In this document: positions 37,745-50,373 of the stretch, in pieces
Layout: every line of letters starts with the position of its first letter
How positions within the stretch are numbered: the first letter of the stretch is position 1
Assembly: GCA_000181795.3 (NCBI GenBank)
Contig: CM012953.1
Coordinates: 6,272,874 to 6,336,873, forward strand
Source: Trichinella spiralis
Lineage: Eukaryota > Nematoda > Enoplea > Trichinellida > Trichinellidae
DNA length: 64,000 nucleotides
Direction: 5' to 3'
The notes under the pieces: model-generated
The model's database searches: none
Told to the model about the DNA's origin: nothing
What the model saw: the letters and a program-made list of their open reading frames with translations, nothing else
Position numbers and translations under genes: made by a program

Positions 37745-40700
37745 ATGCCAGTGACGACATCTGCGGACGAGTGCGACAGTATGGCGTTGAGGGATTGGTC
37801 TGGTAGAGGTGAACGCCATCTGCGGAAGCGTTATTCGAGAAGTTTCACAATGTCGCCTCCGGCTGGGGCAAAACCGTCGACTAGGGCGGTGGTGTTGGAC
37901 GGCTCGGACGTAGGGGGCGTGGCTCTGGCTGGCAAACGTGGTTCATTGACGTCGGTAAACAAGAAGCCCGACTTGCCAGTTTGGGCCAGGATGCCGGCAT
38001 TGAGAAAAACCAACTCGGTTCCCAGTTCGATTTGCAACGGTGAGGCTGGAACGATGCTGTTCAGTATCGGCTCGGCCAGCCGGAAGTCGTCCAGCCAGAG
38101 CGCTTCGAGCTGCTTTTCCAACTGTCTCACTCCGCCGGGCTTGGAACAGCCGAGCAGCGATGAGCCGGACTGGTCCACGCCCAGGGGTTCGTTCGCCGTC
38201 ACCAACGACCACTCCCTTGACCACGATCACAACCGTGACCATGACGACGACCACGACAGGGACCGCGGCGAGGATCGGGACGCCGACGATGAGGATACCA
38301 CTGGACTGTTGTCGCCTTCGACAACGAACACCGACATCAGCGAATTGCAAGCGGCCGCTGAGACGATTGAAGCGCTGAGCCGTCGCAACTGGCGACGCGT
38401 CAGCGACTTCACGTCCGCTTTGCCTCTGACGGAGATGAACCTGAGCCCAACGTCGACCGCGTTGGACCGCCACCGCGTGTCGCGTAGGTCCGGCATCACC
38501 ACACATTTGGGCGGTCAACCCAGAGGCGTAATTCAGTTCTTGCCGTCGGTCCGGAAGTCTGATATCCTTTCCAGAAATGTCCACCAAGCTTACATGGTTG
38601 ACAAGGTTCGTCGCCAGCGTCTCTGCTCAGACGGCAACTTGATTTCGATGCCCCAAATGGCAGATCAGCTCTGTCTCAGGGTGCCGCCCACGGCGGTTGG
38701 TGATTCGGATGTTAGCGATGCTCAGATGCGCCTCGGCGTTTTGTCTTCGAAGAACAGCTCGCCGAACAGTTGCCGTTCGTCGACGCCGAGAAGCGGTTAC
38801 AACGGTCGTGGTTCCAGCAGGTATGTCGGCGCCGAAACCTCGCCTCGCAAGTCGTTGTCCACCACGGGTGCTGGTCGTCCACCGCCAGATATGCTGCTCA
38901 CCAACGCCGACGACGACCGCTTCAGCACGCTCGACACCCTCGATAGTGTCAATCGTTTCACCAGCTTGTTGAGGTCGTTGAGGTCGCCCAGTGCCGGAAT
39001 CCCGGATGCCGATCGTTATCCCAGCTCAACCGCTGACTGCACGCTGTCGTCCTCGTCTGAACTGTCCGACATTACCGACTACAGCTACAGCAGTCCACCA
39101 TCCGAAGGGATCCTCTCCGACAGTGATTCATCCTTTCTACAAGCCGACCTTCTCCTATGGCGGAGACGTTCCAAAGGTTCCATAAGAAAACACCAGGCGA
39201 GTACGCAACAACTGTGTCACTTCTGACAGCAACCGTCAACAGCAAAGCATTGCATCATTATTAATTGTTTGTTTATTTATTTATTTATTTATTTATTTGC
39301 ATTTTAGGATACAAGAACTCATATTGTGAAAGAATTATTAGAAACAGAAACTTCCTATGTGGAAAATTTGAAACTTCTGGTTCATGTAAGAATTCATGTT
39401 TTGTAAATTGTTCATCTGAGGCATTGATGCATTGTTTTATAAAAAAAAAGAAATAATTTCCAATTTAAATTATCCAGAAATATTTACGACCTTTGAAAAG
39501 ACCAGAATTGTGCAGTTTGGTCGAATTGGGAACGTTGAATGAAATATTTTTTCAAGTTCCCGAAATGCTGGGCCATCACGAGCTGTTCTTAGCCGCGCTG
39601 AAATCAAGGCTCGATTTTTGGGATTGCAAACAAAAAATTGGTGACGTCGTGTTGAACAATGTAAAATTATGTTTTTTTTTAAAAATTTGATTGCAATTGT
39701 AATGCTGATATTGTTTTGTTAAATTATTGAATTTTTAGTTTACCAAGCAGTCGGTGATCGACACGTACACGGCGTTTATTAATAACTGGAAAAATGCTCG
39801 CGTCGCTATTCGCAAAGCTTGCATTGCTAAGCCTGCTTTTGCAAAGTATCTAGAAGTAATTAATTTTTTTAGTTTTGGTTGAAAAAGAATACAAATCTGC
39901 TTTTGTAATTTGTTTTTGTTTTTATTAATTATCACTTTCAGCTAATATTTATTGTTTTTGCATAATTATAATTTTGAAGATGAGATTTTCCAGGAAGAAG
40001 AAGTGAATTATTTCATTCATGTAACCGATGTTTTCAATCTCAAATTTCTTTCTTCTTCAGAATTATTGACGTATAAGTTTAATAAAAAAGAAAAGTTTAT
40101 CTTAATTTATTTATAATTAACGTAATTTTTTCAATATTAATTTTGTGAATGGAAATATTTTCCAAATATAATTTCTTTTTTTTTCTTTACATATTTTTTC
40201 AATAATTGATGAACATTGGTGACTTTTAACATTTTCTTCTGAAATGTTGAAATGTCATGAAAGAAAAGCTATTTTTTAAATGTTATATAATGATATTTTT
40301 TATTAAGAATTTTTGATAATGGCTTTGTTAAAAGGATTTTGATATTGTTGTTGATAATTTTCATAAAGAGCGAGGATAGGGGGGAGGGGAGATTAGTCAT
40401 AATTCAAAAATGAGAAAGAAATCTTTCCAACAACCGCGATGCTATTATGCTTTTTGAGCGCATGTGCGTGCTTTGAAGCTTTGACAGAGTAGTTTTCACA
40501 TTGATCGATTTCAGCACGGCTGTTATTTCTTCATTCACCTTTGTATAATGCTGGATGATTAATTTGTTTGAAAAAAGAGAAAGAAAATGAAAAATATTTG
40601 ACATGCTTCGATTTGAAATTTCATAATTAAAATTGAATAAATAAAAAAAGGCAAAAGTTTAAAAAAAAATTACAAGCGTTGTTTTGTTTCAGCGTTGTTC

Positions 40701-43700
40701 GAGGGAGCATCAGAACAAGCTCAATTTGGACGCATTGTTGATCATGCCTGTGCAGAGAATTCCTCGTTACGAACTTTTGATCAAAGTTGACTATTTAAAT
40801 TTTCTCGATAAAATAAAGCATATGATGAATTATTATAATATTTCCTATTTTTTGAGGAACTAGTAAAGCATACATCAGTCGAACATCCTGATCACGCGCT
40901 TCTACTTCGAGCTGGCAAAGAGATACACGAATTAGCAAGTAAGATTGATCAAATTCAACAAGAAACTGGCTTCTCTGATCAAATGCAACAAAAATTACGC
41001 GAAATTGAAGCAATCGTCGAAGGCTTGGATGATGTATTATTTGTTTGTTTATATTTTTTGTTGTTTACTTATATTTAAATATGAATTGCTTTCGCACTTT
41101 TCAGCTAGTTTCTCCTGAAAGAACATTTTACCGTTGTGATCAGGTGTATGTAGAGGTAAAATTGAAATTTCTTTTCAACGGTCGGCTCATTTGAATATTT
41201 TCATCTTTCATTTGCAGACTCCGAGCGGCAAAAAGGACCGTTGTTTGTTCTTGTTCTCAGATTTGTTGCTCATCACGACGGTCACTTCGAAATCTGGCTC
41301 AAATTTAAGTAAATCAAGTCAACAGTAAGCATTGGATGTTTTTTCCCGTGCGTTTGCTTTAATACTTGCTTTTTCTTTCCATTTTGTAGAACTAGTCCGG
41401 GATTGTCGAGAAATTTTTTTGAAAAGCACAAATTTCGACTACTACTTAAATTGTCGTTGCAAGATTTGAGCATCGTGGACAGTACGCGCAGTTTGGAGAG
41501 TTTAAATTTGGAAATTTTATTTTCAGTTTAATATTTTTCAGATAAAAAGTTGCTCATCATGAAAGTGCGTGAAGATATTGCAAATCTGCAAGAGGATCTT
41601 CGGGTAGTTGGCAAATTGGCCGAGTTGACACTGCTTCTTAAAATTGATCACAAGGTAAAAAAAAGTAGATTACAAATTTACACCCAACCCTCTCTATTGG
41701 GTATCTTTTAGGGAATAAGCAAAGAGATTGAAAATTTGAGTGACTTCATCAAAGTTACGCTTGGTACAAAACATGAAGAACTGGCGAAAGATCCCAACTT
41801 AGCATCGCTTAATCTCATGGTTACTACTGAGTAAATTATTGCTTTATAATGTCACTGTTAGAATTGTATTGCTTTTTAAGCATTTAACGAAGAAAAAATT
41901 TTTTCTAGATTTGGTAACGAACCACTGTTGATGACGTTCAGAAATACAGAAAAGCGTTTGACGTGGGAAAGAAATTTCGAAGACGCGAAATACGCTTTTG
42001 GTACTTGTTTTGATTTCAATGACTATTTTTTAAAATTAATCTCTTATTGTATTAATTAATTAATTAATTAATTTTGTTGTTATATATTAAAAAAATTAAC
42101 TTTTTTAAAGCATTATCACAGTCTCAACGACAGCCTCCAGCATTTGTGAAATTCATCGCTGCAAATCGTACTCGTGCCGGCTTGCACGTAAATAATAAAT
42201 AGCAAATATTTTAAATTGATAAAATTCAATTGAAATTTGCATTTCAGTTCACTTGCGCTTCACCAGCTTGGCCACGAAACAGCGTTGGAACAAGTGACGT
42301 TTGGATGTGCTCCTCTGACCAGTGCAGTGGACAGTTGTGCGTTCTGAGCGCTAGTACTGATTTCGAAGTGATCAACATCAACTCGTTGTGCAATTCCAGA
42401 ATATCTTGCATCTGTTGTATTCCAGGAAAGTAAGATCATTTTTACTTGTTGTAATAATTGTTTTTGTTAAAAATCATGTCAACAAATCCATTTTTCCCAC
42501 GACGTTAGTGGTGGTCCCCGAAATGCAATTGTCGTCGGTGCCAAATCACGAAAGCTACCATCTCGTGGAATTTTAACCAATAATAACCATTTGACCATGC
42601 CGACAAATATTGATCTAGATAGGTAAATTTGATTCCTCTTATTAGCAAATTTGTTTTTTTTATAACTTAATTTTTAGTGACACCACCGATAATGAATCAT
42701 CTACAGAAGAATCTAGAATAAGTGAAGTGGACAGAGTAGATGATAAATTGAGTCGAAGTACGTTTGCTCGTGTATATGTACTTTTATTTTTGAATATGAT
42801 CTTAATCGGGCCCTTTTATCTACATGCAGATTACATGCTTTCCACTGTATCGCAAAAAATACCTCATCTTGATGCAGAAAATTGTGAATTTTTATTTACA
42901 ACGTGGATTGGAACAGAAAATGGAATGTAAGAAAATTTTACAATTGAGAAGAAGCAGATGAAATTTTATTTGTGGATCATTTTTTAGTATTCAAATTTAT
43001 GACAGAAATGAATCGATGAGAACCGGAAAATGCAAATCAGAAATGCAACTCCAATCATCTATCCGTTGCATGCTGTTTGTGATATGCTTTTCTTTTTTAA
43101 CATTATTATTACTATTATTTTTATTTTTAGTTATCATGAAAATAAAATATTTGTTGCTTTGGGAGATGGAAGTGTTGGTCTTTATGATTGTGATGACGGT
43201 ATGAAGAATTTCTTTCATTCATTATTCCAGTCTTATTATTCTTCTTTGTACACGTTCAGAAAATCAGAAAAGCATGAAATTTCTGGAATTGGAAGAAAAA
43301 TTCGCTCCAATTTCAGCAATGGTCATAGCTGTTAACAAACTTTGGTGTGGGTCCAGAAATCACATTCTAGTTATTAATTTGAGCACATTCAAAATTGAAG
43401 TAATTCGCTTTTATTGTTTTAAATAATTTATAACATTTTTGCTCTTTTTCAGTGTTTGTTTGCAGTAAACAACGATCGTGAAAGTACAATAGAATGTCTT
43501 GCTTCTTCTGCACTGGCTGTCTGGTTGAGTATGTACAACAGTGCTGTGGTGAAGCTTTATCATGCTCATAAGCGCGAATGTTTAATTGAAATTAACGTCG
43601 CTCCAACTGTAACAAAAACTCTGGCTGGTAAGAAGAATTAACTTATCTCATTATTATTATTATTATAACTTGACAAAAAATGATTTTATTTATTTATTTT

Positions 43701-44472
43701 TTAAAAAATATTTGAAGTTTAAGTTTCGTTTATATGAGTTTCTTTTGCATTTCTCCTTTTTTTTGCTATATGTGATGATTTCAGGATGTGATGATATTAT
43801 ACGACAACATAAACTTGCTTGCCTTCGAGTAACATCTCTTTTGTGCTGCAAGGAGATGCTCTGGGTTGGCACTTCAGCTGGAGTGCTTTGTTACCTTCCA
43901 ATTCCACAAGTTACACATCAGACTCTGAAAATCACTACCATTCCTGGAATATCAGGTAGACAAATACCAAAATATGCTGTACACTTTGATCAAATTATAA
44001 CTTGATTTGAAATTGCAGGTACTAATATAGGTCATATGGGTCCTTGTCGATTTTTGGTCAGCCTTGAGGTGCCAGAGTACATTATGGACGAATTTGTTGC
44101 TGGAAAACGGGCAAAACGCAACGATCTCAGTCGACGTAGAATGTCATTAAATGTAGCCAGTCTGCAGCAGAAAAACGTTAGTTAAATTTAAATTTGCATC
44201 CATTTGGGGAAAAATTGTATATTTCAAGTTGTTTTTCAATCTATTCTGCAAAATATTGTATCGTTTCTTTCTTTTGATTGACATTTCAGAAAAAGAGAAA
44301 AAAATAATAATGACGGAAACATTTTTTAATATACCGAAAATTCTCGTTTCAGGTATATGTTATTTCTGGTGGCGAAGGTTTGGAAGACTTTCAGGACAGT
44401 CCGAATGATGAAAATGATGATACTTTTGGTTTAGAAGACAGCACAAACTATTTAATAATATGGAAAGCTTGA
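37745..44472 (+). CDS. ARHGEF17: Rho guanine-nucleotide exchange factor, ARHGEF17 (TEM4)-like
   Basis: Activates Rho-family GTPases at the actin cortex. Exon 1 (37745..39196) encodes about 484 disordered residues rich in Ser, Asp and Arg, with a His/Asp repeat tract near 38210-38290. The DH domain starts in exon 2 (39308..39385, KELLETETSYVENLKLLV) and continues in 39478..39660, 39739..39855, 40693..40785 (MPVQRIPRYELLIK) and 40857..41033. A PH-like domain follows from 41105 (DRCLFLFSDLLLITT). Later exons form a degenerate beta-propeller, ending with VYVISGGEGLEDF and NYLIIWKA. The IPRYELL and LFLFSDLLL blocks and the propeller tail point to ARHGEF17 rather than ARHGEF10. The start ATG at 37745 is the first in frame; an upstream TTG was ignored. 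Exon 1 ends at a GC donor. AATAAA at 44542-44547. Confidence 0.9.
39273..39299. repeat. (TTTA)n tract in RhoGEF intron 1
   Basis: About seven TTTA units immediately precede the acceptor gcattttag of exon 2. Confidence 0.8.
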
Positions 44473-45221
44473 TTCCACTCTTACGATGAAAATATGTCAA
44501 TTATTTTGTTAAAATTTTGTTGACGTTGTATTAATAACGGAAATAAAATATTTATGAAACTATTTTCAGCAAATTATATAATAAAGTCATAAATGTTTAA
44601 GCGTCTGTGCACCATTTCTATATTTCTCTCAATAATAATAGTCAAAATCGTGTGGATTCTATAATTAACTATAAGTTAACAAAAACAAACTTCCTTTGTA
44701 GAATTTGCCGTTTGTACATTATCTAGCTGGGGTTCGCGTTGTTCAACAACTGCAGTGACAACCATTATTCTCAACTAAGCCTAGCTAACATTCCACATAA
44801 CTATATTTCTATAAGGTTCTCTAAATGTGAAGACACTTGAACACATTCATATAAAAACCCTTTGTTTGGTCAAGAACACAACTGTGTAACGAATTACGTA
44901 CGCATGACGATTACTGACGAAAACAACCTAAATGCATATATATTGTTGCTAAAGTTAGTACACGTATGCTGTACGTATTGAACATGCAGGTTCTTACCGT
45001 TGGTAGAAAATCTATAAGATCGTCTATTGGAAAATAAAATTAATCAATAAAGGACAATTAATGCCAATTCAATTCGTCTTCTTGCATCATGTCTTTGATT
45101 TCAAAATTTTTTAGGGGTTAATGCAATAACTAATCATAAAATGCAGAAAGTAAAAAATACTGTAATTTGTACTTATTTACTAATATAGTGTACTGTAATG
45201 TATTTTGGTTTTTGTTGTTGG
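44473..45221. other. Intergenic spacer, RhoGEF / POLR1D-like
   Basis: AT-rich. Includes the RhoGEF poly(A) signal and a possible TATA-like ATATAAAAAC near 44850. No coding exon or tRNA fold recognised. Confidence 0.5.
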
Positions 45222-46013
45222 ATGGATTCAAAGGATGCAGATTACGACGAAGAATTATTAAAGTAACGATTTTTATTGAATTTTTTAGCTATTTATATAA
45301 TATTTAGTTTTTTTATCAATACTTTTACTTTAAATGTTTTGTTGCATTAAGTTTTGATTTGTACGCTTTTTTTGAAGCTTTTTAGTTGAACAGGTTACTT
45401 TTCATGCACAGTATATTTGTTTAAAATATATGAATATTTTCTTTTACTTAGAATTGTTTAATCTCCGAACAATATGTCAATAAAATTGCCAGTTGGTTTT
45501 GCTTTTGCATCTTATTTCAGCTTTGTATTGTTCGCAACGCTTCGACATTTGCTATTCTAGGAGGGCAAAAGATGCGTTGATTCTCGAAGCAAAACGAGCC
45601 AAAGAGCGTTCCAAAACGATGGGTACTTTTGGCTGGTAAGAATAGTTTTTTTTGTACAATTATCCTTTAATTGCCTTAAAAAATAAACTGTTCCGAAGCA
45701 AGCATTAAATTGTTTAGTATAGAAATTTTTGAATCGCTGTTTGGATTAAAATTTTCTGAAAGTAATTATTTTAAAACTTTTTTTGAGGTTGCCACCGAAG
45801 CGGCTTAGTAAAGGAAGTCGTCGGATGTTGGGATTTACTTTGCGTAGTTGTCTCAGAGATCGCGAACGTGCCAGTCAGAGGGACAAATGTCGAGCCTCAT
45901 CCTCTTGTAGTCTAAGAAAAGATGATAAGAAGCCAAAGACAACAATAAATAAGAACAAGGATGATGATAGAAAGTGCAGAATGAAATCACCCAAGAGAGC
46001 AATTAAAAAGTAA
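45222..46013 (+). CDS. Small basic protein related to POLR1D isoform 2
   Basis: Exons 45222..45262, 45561..45635 and 45788..46013 join in phase to 113 residues. The N-terminal part, an acidic start followed by LILEAKRAKERSKTMGTFGW, matches the short alternative POLR1D product (isoform 2), which has EAKRGKTRAETMGPMGW at the same place. That product is a distinct small protein and not the AC19 polymerase subunit. The C-terminal half is Arg/Lys/Ser-rich and low complexity. Function in that family is not known to me. The third exon uses the acceptor ttttttgag, with no CAG. Confidence is high that this is a gene, moderate for the family. Confidence 0.7.
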
Positions 46014-46215
46014 TTGTTGCCATCTTGTTATACATATTGTTTTATTTTTGTCATGAAATTATCATATCAGATATATTATTGCTTTGTTTCGAAAAAAATA
46101 GTTTTTCAAAAATTGAATTAAAATATGAAAGCAACAGTGCTCACTAAAATGTCACCTGAATTTGGAATTCTGAAGTAATAGCAGTCATAAAATTTAAGTA
46201 TTCATTCTGGATTAT

Positions 46216-49016
46216 TTAATTGTTGGTTATAATCAGCCGTATGTCGCTTTCAGGTAATTTTCCAGATTTTTTATGAAGTTCACCATGAAAGAAACGAGCG
46301 AGCGTTGGACAAGGGAACGGGGCAAATTTCCCTAAATTTTGAATGAACAATGTTATAATTATTAACGATATGGGTATACCTTCAAATTGGTATTGAAGAA
46401 CCATTCGAAAAGTGTGCTGTTTTCGTCGATCGCAGTGAGGAAAGCGACGTTCGGACCGCTTTCACCTCTGAAAATTCCAACCATTATAATTTAGAAACGT
46501 TGAATTAATTATTTTATTAAAAATACCGAATATGAGAAGTACCGTCCGCAACTGTTCCGTAAGGCACTGATATACTACCAATTGTTATGTAATCATCATC
46601 AAGTTCGACTGTTCGCACATCAACAAATTCTCTGAAAAATATCTTTAGTATTTACTGTCTTTCACAAAAAATAACAACACTATAATAATAATCACCTGGA
46701 AGCGATGTATCCTCTGAGAGATGGAGCAGACAATGAATAGGTTATATCCACATTATCACTTAATTTGCATATAACCTGTTTTAAATGTTAAAAGCAATGT
46801 TTAATAAAAACAAAAAAAAAATGCAAAAAGCATAAAAACAAGAAGTGAATTTTACGGTGAGAAACCAGAAACTCATTATTTCAAAAAAATGTGTAAATTA
46901 AAATGAAAATTCTCACCTTGTATTCAAGAACTTCCTTATGCCACATTGGACATGTTTCCGCCTGACTGTATAAAACCGAAAACAGCTGCTTCAGCTGAAC
47001 CGGAAATATTTGCTGCAAAATTTTTATTATTTATTATAAAATATGAAATAAAAATAAGACACCAAAGCAAATTAGAAATTTTTTAACAATATTTATTTCC
47101 GTACTTTATTTGATAGCGATGATTATTAATTTCCATTTAATAAGTGCCTTTACATTGTGAATTAATTACAAAAAACATATTTTGCCCTGGTTTTTTTTCA
47201 TCTTACTTTCACATACAACACTTTTCCATAAAGTTGATCAACATGAGTAAGCAGCAAAGGGGAATGACCAACTTTCTTCCATGAACAAAGTTGACTCTTC
47301 CAATATTTTCCATGATTTAGTGCACTTTGAGCTTTCTCGATATACTGAAGAAGAAACCCACGTTTAAATTATGTTAAAATAAATTCATCATTTTTTATCA
47401 ATCATGAACAATCATAACCTACCCATCCGGGACTTTCTAGCAAACCAGTGGTATCATCATAATTTGACTTTTGTAAAAAGCTTGCTCCATTATCACATTC
47501 ATTATCTTCATAAAAAATTAATAATAATAATACAACATTTATATTTGAATAACAAAATGAAAAAGAATGTACCAGTAGTTAATTCAGCAGCAGTGATATA
47601 AGCGGAAGCAGATTGTTCATGATGATAACTTTCAGGCATAGCTAAGAAAAAGAATTTTTTTAAACAACAACGTAATACATTATAAAGAAAAAATTATTTT
47701 TCAATAAGTATAAATAAGTTTGCTTCAACTGGTGAAAGTAACCTGAAAGGTTTTTCAAGAGATCATAACAAAAGAAATAGGTGAACGCCTCGTTTCTATT
47801 TTCATTTGTTCTAATAAAACTTAAAAACTAGATGTGATAATTGCCATAATTTTGTCTCTCAAAGCTGTATCTTGCATCATTCTTCACATTTTAATATACA
47901 TTAATAATTAACACTAAAATTTTTTCTTTTTTTATCATATAAATATGTGTATAGTTATGGAGAAATTCTTTGAAAAAAACATATTTTGGTAGAAAAAGTT
48001 GAAATGAAGTGTCAAGCACATCGCATTCGGATAAACAGAAATACAGTACAAATGTGAATGATTTGTTTTATACCGTTCGATGTGCGACCTTCGGAATTGC
48101 ATACAGAAATGACAGATCGAGTTTTTCTGTCATACAAGTAAACTTCGACATAAGCAACAAGCAACGATGAAACGACAATAGCAACTTCTAATGGATAACC
48201 GGCATGCTGGAAAGAAAAATGTAAATTTATGTGGAATTTGTCGAACGTGGAAAATATTATTCATTCATTCATTCATTACCGTATCTGAAAAGTAGATGGC
48301 CGCTTTGGGTATGTCGTAAAGTGTTGTAACACCTGTGGAAACCTGAAATTTGGAGAAAAATATTCCAATTTTTGTTTCAGCAAATGGAACAGCATGAATT
48401 AAGTTAGAAGTTATAAAAAATGTTTAATGCTGATGAACAATTTCTATTCTATGTTTAAAGTTTAAAATTCATTTAATTTAGAATCAAAAGAACAAGAACA
48501 ACATTATTATTATTATTATTCTCACTGCAACAGGTATCCAATGATTCAACTTCAGACACGCATAACAAATAATCAGTGCGCCACAACGAAATGTGGAAAG
48601 AATCTAAAAGTAAAATAAAGGAGAAAGCAAAACATGAAAACTGGAACATAAAATTGAAATAATTATGTGTTAAAATTGAAAAATTTTACCACCAAATCGA
48701 AAAGCGAATTGTAAAAGAAACGACTATTGGTGAAATTGATTTGTCGCATCAGCTCTTCGTTCCAATGAATCGATTTCGTCATCTGCAATAAATCATCACT
48801 TGAAAAATAATTCACCACGCAGCTTAAATAAGCCACTACATTCAAAAAAACAAAAACAAACTCACAACAAAAAGTATCCAAAGGAGAAATATTAAGCAAA
48901 AATCAAAGCACGCGAAAATGATTAATCTTCTACGGTGTTTAGTCAACAAACCCGGGAAAGGCTTATCGATGAGCTCATAAGCAATGTAAGTTGACTCGGA
49001 GATAGCGTTGGTAGCC

Positions 49017-49018
<2 letters not shown>
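46216..49018 (-). CDS. strl-1: STARD3 (MLN64)-like protein: MENTAL membrane domain plus START lipid-transfer domain
   Basis: STARD3 proteins sit in late-endosomal membranes and move sterol at ER contacts. Exon 1 (49018..48866) encodes a short cytosolic lead and the first membrane helix (LIIFACFDFCLIFLLWILF). Following exons give the family pattern IHWNEELMRQINFTNSRFF, a second helix ending IICYACLKLNHW, and more helices (VAIVVSSLLVAYVEVYLYD). A linker then leads to a START domain: QLFSVLYSQAETCPMWHKEV, REFVDVRTVELDDDYITIGS, GPNVAFLTAI, FEWFFNTNLKG. The final START helix (after GKFAPFPCPTLARFF) diverges from the usual sequence. The start codon abuts an in-frame (ATC)15 tract; no in-frame ATG is visible upstream. 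It is convergent with the POLR1D-like gene, 202 bp between stops. Confidence 0.88.

Positions 49019-49063
<45 letters not shown>
49019..49063 (-). repeat. (ATC)15 trinucleotide repeat fused to the STARD3-like start codon
   Basis: On the minus strand fifteen ATC triplets run directly into ATG GCT in the same frame. The start codon differs from the repeat unit by one base, so it lies at the edge of a length-variable microsatellite. Confidence 0.93.
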
Positions 49064-49064
<1 letters not shown>

Positions 49065-50373
49065 GTGCAATTTATTTGAAACGATAAAATGCTTTCAAAA
49101 TAGAAAATGTACACATATACAGTGAAATTAAAAAAATTATTTTTCGATAATTAAAAACTTCCACTCATCAATTTGAAAAATTCACTCCCCATTCAGCATC
49201 GAAATGTGCGCAACGTTTTCGAAAGCACTGTTTCACAAATTGAAAATTAGGTACAATCAACATTGAAATTGACAGTACAATAACAAAAATTTGAATTGTT
49301 CAAATGCATAGTAATTTGAAATATTCATTTCACAACATGCCAAACCCATTTCCACATCAACAGAGGTTTCTTTTGCTAAATTTGACCATCAGACTTATAT
49401 TTCTTTTTACCAATTAATAACTTTTAGAATATTGAAAATAATGTCAATATGTTTGAATAATAATTTTAAAATAATTACACAAAACATAATTTCCACCAAT
49501 AACGAATTAAATTGTACAGTCATTGTACGCAGAATACATTTGAATACATTGTAATCAAATTACATTTTAATTTTGTGTGAAAATGTGATATTGAAAAAAA
49601 TTAATTAAAATATTTAACTTTTATGATTGTAATGAGCAAGAAAATATGGTAAAAAATGTAGGTCATGTGATTTATACGGTAAGTTCTCCAAGTAACGCGT
49701 TGGCAAGTCAGTGGGCCTCGCAATTGTCATTTGCTGGTGTTTTTCCTTGATCGACGCTAGCTGTTTGATTTTCAGTTTCGCTTGCTACACTTCAATTCGG
49801 TATGCATACTCACATATCTGTTTAATTGAATTTATTATTAATATTTCCATTTGAAATCAGTTATTTGTACTGTAATGAAACGATCCAAGTACTGTCGGTT
49901 ATATATTTTTGATAACTTTGCCCTGATATTGGTCTGTTCGTTTATTTTTTCCATTTTCACCATGCGTATTTGGTGGTTTAGTCTTTCAATTGTAAAAATT
50001 GTCTCAGTACTGAATTCATCCGATCAGCTGTTTTATGTTAAAAAAGTTTGGAAAAACTTTTTTGTACAATATCATTTAATTTTTTATTAATTGTGTTATT
50101 TAATTTTCAGTTGAAAAGTTTTTTCTCACTATTACTGACATTATTTTTGTATTAAAATTGTTCAGTTGTCTGATTTTTACGTCTAATGTAAATAATAGTG
50201 AAAGTTGATATGAACAAATGTTCATTCTCTGAATCATCAGCTGTTACAGGTAGAATAATAAATTAACTTTCTACAGAAGAATTCTTTTTTCAATTATATT
50301 CTAATAATAATAATAATTCATTGTTATATCGAATGTAATAATTAATTTCTTCTATTTTCTCAACAGTGGAACG
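49064..50373. other. Divergent intergenic region, STARD3-like / CDK4/6
   Basis: Mostly AT-rich. A GC-richer patch at 49680-49800 may be the CDK promoter or first untranslated exon. A (TAA)n tract lies near 50303-50316. An acceptor-like caacag at 50361-50366 sits 7 bp before the CDK ATG, suggesting a 5' UTR intron or trans-splice site. Confidence 0.5.

Noticed and set aside
37943-38587. 214-residue minus-strand ORF opposite RhoGEF exon 1
   Set aside because: Shadow of the Ser/Asp-rich N-terminal exon; the plus frame connects in phase to the DH domain.
49019-49063. Regular short repeats as a possible CRISPR-like array
   Set aside because: A simple trinucleotide microsatellite with no spacers, in a eukaryotic genome.
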